Below, one piece after another: positions 25,816 to 34,163 of a DNA stretch of 59,176 bases (the stretch's first letter is position 1; each line of letters starts with the position of its first letter). The notes beneath the pieces were generated by a model. That model made no database searches and was not told the DNA's origin. It saw nothing but the letters and a program-made list of their open reading frames with translations. Origin of the DNA: Chitinophaga pinensis. Lineage in GTDB: Bacteria > Bacteroidota > Bacteroidia > UKL13-3. A program made the translations under genes and the position numbers. The DNA is taken from assembly GCA_945860865.1 (NCBI GenBank), contig CAMARW010000003.1:1-59176 (forward strand). Direction: 5' to 3'.

Positions 25816-26697
25816 TTATTCTGCAGATTTTGTAATGGCTTCTTTGTGTATTTTCTTAACTAATCCTTGCAATACATTGCCCGGTCCGCATTCTACAAAA
25901 TCAGTAGCACCATCTGCAACCATGGCCTGAACCGATTGCGTCCAACGAACAGGTGCTGTTAATTGCGCTACCAAATTTTCTTTTATTGCTTCAATATCTA
26001 TTACCGCTTGAGCGTTTACATTTTGGTAAATGGGGCAAATAGGTTCATTAAATACCGTATTTTTTATGGCTGAGGCCAATTCTATTCTAGCTGGTTCCAT
26101 AAGAGGCGAGTGGAATGCACCGCCTACTTGCAGAACTAAAGCGCGCTTGGCACCGGCTGCTTTTAATAATTCGCAAGCAGTTTGAATGCCCTCCATACTG
26201 CCAGAAATTACTAATTGTCCCGGACAGTTATAATTAGCTGGAACTACAATTCCTGTGCTTACCGTGGCGCAAATTTCTGCTACCTTTTCATCCTCTAAGC
26301 CCAAAACAGCGGCCATGGTTGATGGTTCCATTTCGCAAGCTTTCTGCATAGCCATGGCTCGAGCATAAACCAACTTTAATCCGTCTTCAAATGAAATTGC
26401 TTTAGCCGCAACCAAAGCAGAAAATTCACCTAAACTGTGCCCAGCAACCATATCTGGCATAAAGCTAGAAAGCGTAAGCGCTTTTATAACAGAATGTAAA
26501 AAAATGGCAGGTTGGGTAACCCTTGTTTGTTTTAAATCTTCATCTGTGCCGCTAAACATTAAATCTGTAATGCGAAATCCCAATATTTCATTGGCACGCT
26601 CAAAGAGTTCTTTGGCCTGTTCATTGTTACCGTATAAATCCTTGCCCATGCCTACAAACTGGGCGCCCTGACCCGGGAAAATATATGCTGTTTTCAT
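25816..26697 (-). CDS. fabD: Malonyl-CoA:ACP transacylase FabD
   Basis: A protein of 293 residues from the ATG at 26697, opening MKTAYIFPGQGAQFVGMGKD. The catalytic serine is S88 in AGHSLGEFSALV, and a GGAFHSPLM motif near residue 200 provides the histidine. It loads malonate onto acyl carrier protein for fatty acid synthesis in the cytoplasm. I rejected an upstream in-frame ATG (26718) because the conserved N-terminus begins at the chosen start. The gene heads the run leading into the glycan-degradation genes (10-bp gap), so they may share a promoter near 26720-26740. The combination of a housekeeping gene with catabolic genes is unusual. Confidence 0.93.
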   Translation of the reverse strand: MKTAYIFPGQGAQFVGMGKDLYGNNEQAKELFERANEILGFRITDLMFSGTDEDLKQTRVTQPAIFLHSVIKALTLSSFMPDMVAGHSLGEFSALVAAKAISFEDGLKLVYARAMAMQKACEMEPSTMAAVLGLEDEKVAEICATVSTGIVVPANYNCPGQLVISGSMEGIQTACELLKAAGAKRALVLQVGGAFHSPLMEPARIELASAIKNTVFNEPICPIYQNVNAQAVIDIEAIKENLVAQLTAPVRWTQSVQAMVADGATDFVECGPGNVLQGLVKKIHKEAITKSAE

Positions 26698-26814
26698 CGT
26701 TTTATAAGTTTGGTTCAAGTATACTAATAATTTTTTTGTTTGATAGCGTTTTAGCCATTACCACTTCAATTTAATCTAAAAGTAAAGGGTGCATTCGTTT
26801 TATAAAATTAAAAA

Positions 26815-26869
26815 GTTTTTATATTTAAATATTTTTATATTTTTGTATTGTAAATAAATATTTAAATAT
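26815..26869 (+). promoter_or_regulatory. Promoter and twin palindromic operator of the mazEF-like operon
   Basis: The 12-bp palindrome ATATTTAAATAT occurs exactly twice, at 26821-26832 and 26858-26869, 37 bp apart. Between them is TATTTTTG (26838-26845), an exact TAnnTTTG -7 box, with a T-run near 26816-26820 as a possible -33. Palindromes bracketing the -7 box, 11 bp before the antitoxin ATG, suit autorepression by a ribbon-helix-helix antitoxin. Confidence 0.6.
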
Positions 26870-26880
26870 AATTTTAAAAT

Positions 26881-27123
26881 ATGAGCACTTTTACAAGCAC
26901 ATTGCCCGATGATCTTCTTTATGCTTTAGCAGAAAAAGCGAAGAGTTTAAAAATGCCTAAAAACAAGCTTATAGAGCAGGCTCTTCGTTTGTATCTAGAT
27001 CAACTTAATAAAGCAGAGTATATAAAATCTTACAAGGCTATGTCGCAAGATACCGATGTAATGGTGCTTGCTGAAGAAGGCATGGATTATTACTGTAGAG
27101 AGCTAGAAGAAGGTAAAGTATAG
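26881..27123 (+). CDS. Ribbon-helix-helix antitoxin (MazE/CopG-like)
   Basis: An 80-residue protein with an N-terminal ribbon-helix-helix DNA-binding domain: STFTSTLPDDLLYALAEKAK, then LKMPKNKLIEQALRLYLDQL (about 23-42). The acidic C-terminal tail (MVLAEEGMDYYCRELEEGKV) is the likely toxin-binding part. It is directly upstream of a PemK/MazF-like toxin (5-bp gap) and follows an operator-like palindrome pair. The antitoxin-first order, small size and acidic tail fit a type II module in which the antitoxin represses its own promoter. The RHH domain replaces the AbrB-type domain of classic MazE. Confidence 0.88.
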   Translation: MSTFTSTLPDDLLYALAEKAKSLKMPKNKLIEQALRLYLDQLNKAEYIKSYKAMSQDTDVMVLAEEGMDYYCRELEEGKV

Positions 27124-27128
27124 AAACT

Positions 27129-27476
27129 ATGCCAGAAACTACATATAAACAGGGCGAAATTTGGATGGTAAATTTAAATCCAATTAGGGGAAGCGAGCAA
27201 GCAGGATATAGGCCTGTGCTTATCTTAAGTGGTAATTTAGCCAACGATTTTGCACCTGTTCTTGTTTGTTGTCTGCTTACAACAAAACTAAAACATTATA
27301 AAGGGAATCTTATTTTAAATCCAGATGCAAATAACGGGTTAAAAGAGCCATCAGAGGTTATGGCCATTCATATCCGCAGTATTTCAAAAGAGAGATTCAT
27401 AGAAAAAATGGGATTTATACCTAAAATTCAGGTAAATTATATGAAGCAAACCCTTCAAGATTTGCTTAGCTATTGA
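27129..27476 (+). CDS. MazF/PemK-family mRNA interferase toxin
   Basis: A 115-residue toxin with the conserved opening KQGEIWMVNLNPIRGSEQAG (7-26) and YRPVLILS (27-34). The GSE-x-x-GYRPV pattern supplies the catalytic Arg, and LVCCLLTTKLKH supplies the Ser/Thr position of the family. EVMAIHIRSISKERF is the typical second half. MazF enzymes cut single-stranded RNA at short motifs. It is co-transcribed with the antitoxin and ends 7 bp inside the convergent membrane glycosyltransferase gene's 3' end. The toxin looks intact. Confidence 0.9.
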   Translation: MPETTYKQGEIWMVNLNPIRGSEQAGYRPVLILSGNLANDFAPVLVCCLLTTKLKHYKGNLILNPDANNGLKEPSEVMAIHIRSISKERFIEKMGFIPKIQVNYMKQTLQDLLSY

Positions 27477-28891
27477 GTAGGCTTTTTATATAATTCTACC
27501 CACGCTTGTTTACAACTTGTTCTATGTTCTAATTGCAAATTTAAGGCTATTTGCAAGGAGTCAAAAACAGGGTCTGGTTCATTCGGAACTTTTATAAAAT
27601 AGGTATTGGTTTCACTCAGTATATCACCAGATATGTTGGTAAATCCTTGTTTAACAAATCCAGAGTGGTGGTTAGTTAAATTTACTAGCATTAAAAAAGG
27701 TGCATGTATTTTTTCAGGGTATTTCTTTTCTTCTAAATACCGCACCATATCTAACTCGGCCTGAACCAAATATTCGAAACTTAAATCTACGTCGCTAAAA
27801 TTATTGAGCTTACGACTATTATCTATGTTGTTTAAGCCAAAAACGGGTAAAACAAACAGTAAAGTTATTTGGTATATTTTGTTTGGAATGCTAAATAATA
27901 CAAGTGCCACGCTGCTCAATAAAAGGGTATGTGCTCCTAATAAATAACGGGAAGAGAAAAAGTTGATGGAGGCAAAAACCATAAATCCGAAGGCAAATAT
28001 AAAGCTGCCAGCTACTATTAATCGTTGCTGCATATTTAGGCGAAGGCCCATAAAATAAGCAACCACTATACTCAAAATAAATGCTGCATAAATGAATGAG
28101 CGTGCATCCGAAACAAAATAGGAAGTAAAAGCAACCTCCATTTTCCATTTAAAATCGGCTAGGGTAATCCAGTTGGCATGACGAGGAAAAAAGTACCATC
28201 CTAACTTTGATTTTTGGATCAGGAAGAAGCTAAAGCCAATTAGAAATAATGTGAATATGCCAGCAATTCTTGCCCACATTTCTTTGCTTGTGGTATTGTT
28301 TATCCAGCGTTCAATTAGGGCAATTAAGCCAAATGCTGGGAGCAGGCAAAAAGCACTTTCCTTACTCCAAAGGGCTAATGTTATGCTAATACCAAAACCA
28401 ATCCAATTTTTATTAAAGTAAAAATAAAAACTCCATAAAAATAGCAAGCCCAACCAAACTTCAATGAGTAGAAAACTACTTTGTGTTAAAAAATTAGGTT
28501 GTATAGCCAATAGCATACTAGCTAAAAGTGCCTGGTTGGCAGATTTACTCCATTGTAAGTTTATAAAATACATACTTATAAGGAGCGTAATAGAAATAAG
28601 TACCGGTAAGCTATGGGCCACAAAATTGCTATAACCCCATAATTTTATCCATGAACTAGCCATGAAATAAAATAATAGGGGGTGACCTGTATATAAATCT
28701 GCATCAATGCTACCGGGCATTATACTTGGGCCTTGTTCTGCCATGGTTCGTATGGCAGGCATATAAACCCATGCTTCATCCCAAAAGTAAGGTAGGTGCA
28801 TGGAATTCCACTTTAGGCCAATAAATGCAAGTATCATGGCCATTAATACCCAAAATTGTGTTCTGTTAAGCTCTGCTTTAAAATGTGTCAT
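27470..28891 (-). CDS. GT39/ArnT-like membrane glycosyltransferase
   Basis: A protein of 473 residues from the ATG at 28891 (MTHFKAELNR); the longer frame would run into the upstream gene. About ten transmembrane helices are visible. The first external loop holds YFWDEAWVYMPAIR with D38-E39, the catalytic acid pair of GT-C enzymes such as PMT and ArnT, and TGHPLLFYFMASSW follows. Such enzymes transfer sugars from polyprenyl phosphate to lipid or protein acceptors at the periplasmic face. It overlaps the end of the toxin gene by 7 bp (convergent). Donor and acceptor cannot be told. Confidence 0.82.
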   Translation of the reverse strand: MTHFKAELNRTQFWVLMAMILAFIGLKWNSMHLPYFWDEAWVYMPAIRTMAEQGPSIMPGSIDADLYTGHPLLFYFMASSWIKLWGYSNFVAHSLPVLISITLLISMYFINLQWSKSANQALLASMLLAIQPNFLTQSSFLLIEVWLGLLFLWSFYFYFNKNWIGFGISITLALWSKESAFCLLPAFGLIALIERWINNTTSKEMWARIAGIFTLFLIGFSFFLIQKSKLGWYFFPRHANWITLADFKWKMEVAFTSYFVSDARSFIYAAFILSIVVAYFMGLRLNMQQRLIVAGSFIFAFGFMVFASINFFSSRYLLGAHTLLLSSVALVLFSIPNKIYQITLLFVLPVFGLNNIDNSRKLNNFSDVDLSFEYLVQAELDMVRYLEEKKYPEKIHAPFLMLVNLTNHHSGFVKQGFTNISGDILSETNTYFIKVPNEPDPVFDSLQIALNLQLEHRTSCKQAWVELYKKPTQ

Positions 28892-28914
28892 ATAAAGGAA
28901 GGGAAAATAACTAA

Positions 28915-29367
28915 TTAACTGGTATGGTCTGATACAATGAACCAATTACCATTTATTTTTTTAAACCAAAGGGTGAAAAATCCCTGGTGTATGCCACTTT
29001 TATTTTCAACTTTCCAGCTACCCGTTACCATGGCATTTTTACCATTAATTTGCTCAATGTTAAGCACATTAAATTGTAGCTTTCCCATTTCATTTTTGGC
29101 TGCGTAGTTTTTTTGATAAGAATCATACACAGTTTGCCAGCCTTTCTTTACACCCGATTTGGAAACAAATTGCAAATTTTCACTTTTCCAATAGTGTGCC
29201 ATAAACCCGTCTAAATCTCCTTTGTTCCAGGCATTTTCTTGGTTTGTTAAAACCTTCATAATGGGGTTGTTTCCATCTATTGCTATTAACTTATTCAAGG
29301 CATTTGCCTTACCAGTGCTTAGCGAGAAAAATAGACAAAGTAGCAATAAATATGGCTTAATTTTCAT
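28915..29367 (-). CDS. Exported SnoaL/DUF4440-like (NTF2-fold) protein
   Basis: A 150-residue protein with a signal peptide ending near KANA (residue 23). The rest has the NTF2-like pattern: helix VLTNQENAWNKGDLDGFMAHYW (about 39-60), KKGWQTVYDSYQKNY (about 74-88), and C-terminal strands MVTGSWKVENKSG and GFFTLWFKKINGNWFIVSDH. This fits a cone-shaped binding pocket; no catalytic residues can be assigned. It lies 28 bp after the uvrA 3' end and 23 bp before the GT39-like gene, so a loose operon is possible. Function unknown. Confidence 0.8.
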   Translation of the reverse strand: MKIKPYLLLLCLFFSLSTGKANALNKLIAIDGNNPIMKVLTNQENAWNKGDLDGFMAHYWKSENLQFVSKSGVKKGWQTVYDSYQKNYAAKNEMGKLQFNVLNIEQINGKNAMVTGSWKVENKSGIHQGFFTLWFKKINGNWFIVSDHTS

Positions 29368-29395
29368 GTGTATTTTATTGATTAATGAATGAATA

Positions 29396-32254
29396 TTAAT
29401 TGGGTTTAAACTTATCTTTTAAATACGATTGGGTGTAACCCTTATTTGTGAGAATCATCTCTTCTGGGGTTCCAGTAAAAACAATATGTCCGCCAGTTTC
29501 TCCCGCTTCCGGACCTAAATCAATAATCCAATCAGCGCATTTAATAACATCCATATTATGCTCAATAACAATTATGCTGTGTCCTTGATCTAAAAGTGCG
29601 TAAAAAGATTTGAGGAGTTTGTTTATATCGTGAAAGTGCAAACCGGTTGTGGGTTCGTCAAAAATAAATAACACTGGGTCGCTGTTTTTACCTTTGCCTA
29701 AAAAGGATGCCAGTTTTACACGCTGTGCTTCGCCGCCGCTTAGGGTATTAGAACTTTGCCCAAGTTTAATATAGCCCAAACCAACATCCTGCAGTGGCTT
29801 AAGTTTAGCGGCTAAATTTTTCTCCTCTTCAAAGAAGTTAATGGCTTCGTCTATGCTCAAACTAAGAATATCACTAATACTTTTATTTTTGTATTGAACA
29901 TCTCTAACCTCTTCTTTAAATCTGCTTCCCCCACAATCCTCGCAAGGCAAATGAACATCGGCCATAAATTGCATTTCTATGGTAATTTCTCCCTCACCTT
30001 GGCAAGCTTCGCATCTTCCTCCATCCACATTAAAGCTAAAATGTTGTGGTTTGTAACCTTTTTGTTTGGCCAGCGGTAAATTAGCGTATAATTCTCTGAT
30101 AACGTCGTAGGCTTTAATGTAGGTTACAGGGTTAGAGCGGGAAGATTTACCGATTGGGTTTTGATCTACAAATTCTATATTTTTAATGCTTTTAAAATCG
30201 CCATCAATTTTGTCAAAACTTCCTGTTTTTTCGCCATTGTAACTACCAAGCACTTTTTGTAAAGAAGGGTACAGAATACTTTTAATAAGCGTAGTTTTTC
30301 CACTTCCACTTACACCTGTAATAACGGTAAAAACATGCAGAGGGAAACTAACATCAAATCCTTTTAAATTATTTTGCCTTGCACCTTTAATGTTAATAGA
30401 TTGCGTCCATTTTCTGCGTCGTTCAGGTATTTTTATCTCTTCAATACCAGTTAAATATTTACCAGTTAAACTTTGTTTGTTGGCTCTTATTTCATTTAAA
30501 TTTCCAATAGCAACAATTTCACCGCCATGAACACCAGCAAGTGGGCCAATATCAATAATTTGATCTGCTTGCTCCATAATATCTTGATCGTGCTCTACCA
30601 CTACAACGGTATTACCAATATCTCTGAGAGATTTTAAAACCTCAATTAGTTTTTCGGTATCTCTGCTATGCAATCCAATACTTGGTTCATCTAAAATATA
30701 CAAAGAACCAACAAGGCTTGATCCAAGCGAGGTTGCCAAGTTTATGCGCTGACTTTCGCCTCCGCTTAGCGAATTGGATAGGCGGTTAAGAGATAAATAC
30801 CCAAGGCCCACATTTTTTAGGAATCGAAGGCGGTTAGTAATTTCAATCAACATGCGCTTGGCAATGTCGAAATCATTGTCTGTTAATTGCAAATTTTCAA
30901 AATAAGTATAACAATCTTGAATGCTTAACAGCAGCAATTCAGACAATGTAATTCTTGTGTCTTTGGACGTATTGGCTATATCTGGCGCGTAATTTTTTGG
31001 AGTAAGTTTTACATAATTACTATCAGGCCTAAGCCTAGTGCCATTGCAATCTAAACAACTTGTTTTGCCTCTATACCTAGCCAACATAACCCTATATTGA
31101 ATTTTATAGGTTTGCTTTTCAAGTTCTTTAAAAAAGCCATTTAAACCTTCCCAATCTTTACCACCTTGCCACAAGTATTTTTTCTGGGTTTGGTTTAATT
31201 CAAAGTAGGGCTTATGAATTGGAAAGTCGTTTTTTCTCGAAAGCGAAACAAATTGCACTTTCCAATCTTGCATTTTCTCACCTTTCCAAGGCACAATGGC
31301 GTCTTCATAAACAGATAAACCTTTGTCTGGCACTACCAAATCTTCATCTATACCAATCACACTTCCAAAACCTTCGCAAGTTTTACAAGCGCCATATGGG
31401 TTGTTAAAACTAAAGAAATTTACATTGGGTTCTTCAAAACTCATCCCATCTTGCTCAAATCTGTTATTAAACGGCAAGAAAACTTTTTGGTTACCATCTA
31501 ATAATAGAATTAACTCCCCAAGGCCTTCCGCAAAGGCTGTTTGAACCGAATCACTTATCCTGTTATTAAAATCCTCGTCAAAATGGGTTACTGCAAATCG
31601 ATCAATCATCAGGTAAACCTGCGAAACAACCTCATCCTTTTTTTTAGATTTTGCATCAGTTTTTTCACCAATTATCTGTTCTAAATAGTTTTCAATATCT
31701 ATAATTTCATCGCCTACATACACTCTGTTAAATCCATTTTTTAAATGTAATTCAAGTTCTTTAGAGAGGTTTTCAATTTTAGAATGGATAGCGGTAAGGA
31801 GGTAAATTTTTGTTTTTTCTGGGTATGATAATATTGCATCACAAACGTTTTCAACCGTGTGCCTAACCACACGATTGCCCGAAATAGGGGAGTAGGTAAC
31901 ACCTATGCGTGCAAATAACAATTTAAGGTAATCATAAATTTCTGTACTAGTAGCAACTGTACTTCTGGGATTTTTGGTGTTTACTTTTTGTTCAATGGCA
32001 ATAGCTGGAGAAATACCTTGAATGGTATCAACATCTGGTTTTGTCATTTTACCTAAAAACTGGCGGGCGTAGGCCGATAAACTCTCTACATATCTTCTCT
32101 GGCCCTCGGCATACAAGGTATCAAAAACCAAACTGCTTTTGCCCGAACCCGATACGCCTGTTACTACTGTTAATTTATTGCGTTCAATACATAATGAAAC
32201 ATTTTTCAAATTATGCATTCTAGCGCCTTTTATAAGAATATTTTTATCTTGCAT
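29396..32254 (-). CDS. uvrA: Excinuclease ABC subunit A
   Basis: A 952-residue UvrA. The first ATPase site begins GVSGSGKSSLVFDTLYAEGQ (34-53), followed by RRYVESLSAYARQFLG. A second P-loop GVSGSGKTTLIKS lies near 640. Two ABC signatures LSGGE (near 485 and 822) and zinc-binding CxxC pairs (CKTCEGFG, CEACQGEGEI and CEDCGGSRF) are present. UvrA dimers scan DNA for bulky lesions and load UvrB. Length is usual for Bacteroidota. The gene has its own upstream region of about 330 bp shared with the sigma-factor gene. Confidence 0.96.
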   Translation of the reverse strand: MQDKNILIKGARMHNLKNVSLCIERNKLTVVTGVSGSGKSSLVFDTLYAEGQRRYVESLSAYARQFLGKMTKPDVDTIQGISPAIAIEQKVNTKNPRSTVATSTEIYDYLKLLFARIGVTYSPISGNRVVRHTVENVCDAILSYPEKTKIYLLTAIHSKIENLSKELELHLKNGFNRVYVGDEIIDIENYLEQIIGEKTDAKSKKKDEVVSQVYLMIDRFAVTHFDEDFNNRISDSVQTAFAEGLGELILLLDGNQKVFLPFNNRFEQDGMSFEEPNVNFFSFNNPYGACKTCEGFGSVIGIDEDLVVPDKGLSVYEDAIVPWKGEKMQDWKVQFVSLSRKNDFPIHKPYFELNQTQKKYLWQGGKDWEGLNGFFKELEKQTYKIQYRVMLARYRGKTSCLDCNGTRLRPDSNYVKLTPKNYAPDIANTSKDTRITLSELLLLSIQDCYTYFENLQLTDNDFDIAKRMLIEITNRLRFLKNVGLGYLSLNRLSNSLSGGESQRINLATSLGSSLVGSLYILDEPSIGLHSRDTEKLIEVLKSLRDIGNTVVVVEHDQDIMEQADQIIDIGPLAGVHGGEIVAIGNLNEIRANKQSLTGKYLTGIEEIKIPERRRKWTQSINIKGARQNNLKGFDVSFPLHVFTVITGVSGSGKTTLIKSILYPSLQKVLGSYNGEKTGSFDKIDGDFKSIKNIEFVDQNPIGKSSRSNPVTYIKAYDVIRELYANLPLAKQKGYKPQHFSFNVDGGRCEACQGEGEITIEMQFMADVHLPCEDCGGSRFKEEVRDVQYKNKSISDILSLSIDEAINFFEEEKNLAAKLKPLQDVGLGYIKLGQSSNTLSGGEAQRVKLASFLGKGKNSDPVLFIFDEPTTGLHFHDINKLLKSFYALLDQGHSIIVIEHNMDVIKCADWIIDLGPEAGETGGHIVFTGTPEEMILTNKGYTQSYLKDKFKPN

Positions 32255-32585
32255 GTTAATAACTACAGATTAATACAAATATTAATTGCGTTGCAAGATT
32301 AAAAAAATCCATGGCTTCTTTGGGTTTTATTTTCATCATTTTATCTACCATATTTGAGCTAATTGGCTTAAATATTTATTCAATCAACTGCCCGTTAACA
32401 AAGTGCTTGCAAAAATGTAGTCTTTAAAAGTAAAAAATAAATTTTCACTAACACTTGTTTTTTTCAATTAAACTGTTAAATTCGTTTTCAGATAACAATT
32501 AAACAACTAATAAAACACATAGCTTATAGGTAACAAAATCTACACTAATTATTCTCTTTGGTTTCACCTTTTAATTTAAACAACC
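32255..32585. promoter_or_regulatory. 331-bp divergent region between uvrA and the ECF sigma gene
   Basis: AT-rich and without a convincing gene. It must hold promoters for both directions. I found no exact TAnnTTTG box at a good distance for either gene and no SOS-type palindrome, so regulation cannot be read from it. Confidence 0.5.
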
Positions 32586-33164
32586 ATGAACATGCAGAAA
32601 ATTAGTGACCACGATTTGGTTAAGCTATACCAATCAGGCACTCAAGCAGCTCTCGAAGAACTAATCAAACGCCACAAGCGTAGTATTTTTTCTGCCATTT
32701 ATCTATTAGTTAGAGATCGTCCTCTGGCAGAAGATATTTTTCAAGAAACCTTCATCAAAATTATTAATACTTTGCGATTTGGTAATTACAATGAAGAAGG
32801 GAAATTTGCTGGCTGGGCAGTGCGCGTTGGCAGAAATCTAACCATTGATTACCTCCGAAAAATTAAGAGAGATGTTACCATCACCGATAGCGAAGGAAAC
32901 GGTATTTTTGATTACCTCGTTTTTGCTGAAGAAAGCAAAGAAGAAAAAATAATGAAAATGCAATCGGAGTCGGAAATAAAAAACCTTATTAAAAGGCTTC
33001 CTGAAGAACAACGCGAAGTGCTTATCATGAGACACTGGGGTGATATGAGCTTCAAGGAAATTGCAGATAAAACCGGTGTGAGTATCAATACTGCTTTAGG
33101 CAGAATGCGATATGCCTTAAATAATCTACGCAAATTGATGGTTGCAAAAGGAATGCAGGTTTAA
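32586..33164 (+). CDS. ECF-type RNA polymerase sigma factor
   Basis: A 192-residue sigma-70 family factor of group 4. Region 2 (about 20-90) includes RHKRSIFSAIYLLVRDRPLA and DIFQETFIKIINTL; region 4 (about 130-185) includes LPEEQREVLIMRHWGDMSFK and EIADKTGVSINTALGRMRYA. A short acidic linker separates them. ECF factors redirect polymerase to envelope-stress or nutrient genes. No anti-sigma factor with a membrane helix lies next to it. Downstream are a secreted beta-sandwich protein and a small protein that may be a soluble partner. A second methionine two codons later is an alternative start. Confidence 0.92.
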   Translation: MNMQKISDHDLVKLYQSGTQAALEELIKRHKRSIFSAIYLLVRDRPLAEDIFQETFIKIINTLRFGNYNEEGKFAGWAVRVGRNLTIDYLRKIKRDVTITDSEGNGIFDYLVFAEESKEEKIMKMQSESEIKNLIKRLPEEQREVLIMRHWGDMSFKEIADKTGVSINTALGRMRYALNNLRKLMVAKGMQV

Positions 33165-33216
33165 ACCTAGCCTTTCTTTTCAACTCCTATTTATAAATCC
33201 TTTAATTATCAATGTT

Positions 33217-33795
33217 ATGAATGCAAAAGCAAAAATGGCATTGCTATTGGTAGTTCTGGTAGCAATGTTCTCTTTCGAAGTTCCAAAAGGCTGGTACAAA
33301 GCTGGCAATAGTCCAGATCAATACGAAATTGGTATGGATGTTGGGTCTGGTATAGAAGGAACAAACTCAGCAACAATTCGTTCTGCAAGCACTCGGGTTA
33401 GGGGTTTTGGTACTTTGGTTCAAAACTTAAAACCAGGTAATTTTGCAGGTAAACGAATTCGCTTTTCTGGATTTATCAAAACCGCCAATGTAAATGGATG
33501 GGCTGGTTTTTGGTTAAGAATTGATGGCAATAAACCTTCTGATCCTTGTGTTTTTGATAATATGTCGAACCGAAAAATTAAAGGTACCAACGATTTTCAA
33601 CGTTATGAAATAATTGTAGATGTGCCTAAAAAAGCTACCAATATTGCTTATGGCGCGCTTTTAAGTGGGGGAGGACAGTTATGGTTTGATGATATTTCAT
33701 TTGAAATTGTAGACGAGTCTGTTAAGCCAACCATACCTTATGCTAAAGAAAAAGACCCTCATAACCAGCCAACTAATCTTGGTTTTGAGGAGTAA
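33217..33795 (+). CDS. Exported beta-sandwich (CBM-like) protein
   Basis: A protein of 192 residues from the ATG at 33217 (MNAKAKMALLLVVLVAMFSF); longer readings overlap the sigma gene and lack a signal peptide. The mature part is a galactose-binding-like jelly roll. It includes IRSASTRVRGFGTLVQNLKP, GKRIRFSGFIKTANVNGWAG and FWLRIDG, then LLSGGGQLWFDDISFEIVDE. These are the strands of CBM4/9-type modules often found in front of Bacteroidota S41 proteases. It follows the sigma gene by 52 bp and could be a target or partner. No catalytic domain is attached. Function is not known. Confidence 0.75.
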   Translation: MNAKAKMALLLVVLVAMFSFEVPKGWYKAGNSPDQYEIGMDVGSGIEGTNSATIRSASTRVRGFGTLVQNLKPGNFAGKRIRFSGFIKTANVNGWAGFWLRIDGNKPSDPCVFDNMSNRKIKGTNDFQRYEIIVDVPKKATNIAYGALLSGGGQLWFDDISFEIVDESVKPTIPYAKEKDPHNQPTNLGFEE

Positions 33796-33860
33796 ATTCG
33801 ATTCTTCTAAAATAAAATAGCCTTTGCAGGCGTTTTCTAATCAAAATGAAAATCCTGCTT

Positions 33861-34103
33861 ATGGCAAAAAATTACACAGAGAACGATTTAGTAAGGTATC
33901 TTTACCAGGATGTATCCGAAAAAGAAAAACACGAAATAGCCGCGCAATTGCTTATCAATCCAAGGTTAAACAAGTGTTACCTTCAATTAAAAAATGGTAT
34001 GGCTAATATAGAAAGCCTTGCCTTAGAACCCGCTCAAACTAGCATAGATATTATTCTTGCCTATTCGCAAGAAACGTCTAGCAAAAATTTAGAAGTTGTT
34101 TAA
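33861..34103 (+). CDS. Small conserved cytoplasmic protein, possible sigma partner
   Basis: A protein of 80 residues from the ATG at 33861 (another ATG five codons earlier is possible). It opens MAKNYTENDLVRYLYQDVSE and continues KEKHEIAAQLLINPRLNK, a pattern I associate with small Bacteroidota proteins that resemble the cytoplasmic N-terminus of anti-sigma factors (helical, with ENDLVRYLY). It has no membrane helix and only one cysteine, so it is not a zinc-binding ZAS domain. Its position in the sigma-factor cluster supports a regulatory role, but this is inference. A strong terminator follows. Confidence 0.7.
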   Translation: MAKNYTENDLVRYLYQDVSEKEKHEIAAQLLINPRLNKCYLQLKNGMANIESLALEPAQTSIDIILAYSQETSSKNLEVV

Positions 34104-34108
34104 ATAAA

Positions 34109-34145
34109 AAGCCCTTGGTTCAAAACGAAACCAAGGGCTTTTTTA
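34109..34145. terminator. Bidirectional terminator
   Basis: AAGCCCTTGGTT (34109-34120) pairs with AACCAAGGGCTT (34129-34140), with an 8-base loop and a T-run after the right arm (34139-34145). It is preceded by an A-run, so it can serve both the small sigma-cluster gene and the convergent PiT gene. The stem contains the TTGGTTCA core motif (34115-34122). Confidence 0.88.
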
Positions 34146-34163
34146 TGTATCAGTTTTTTTGGT

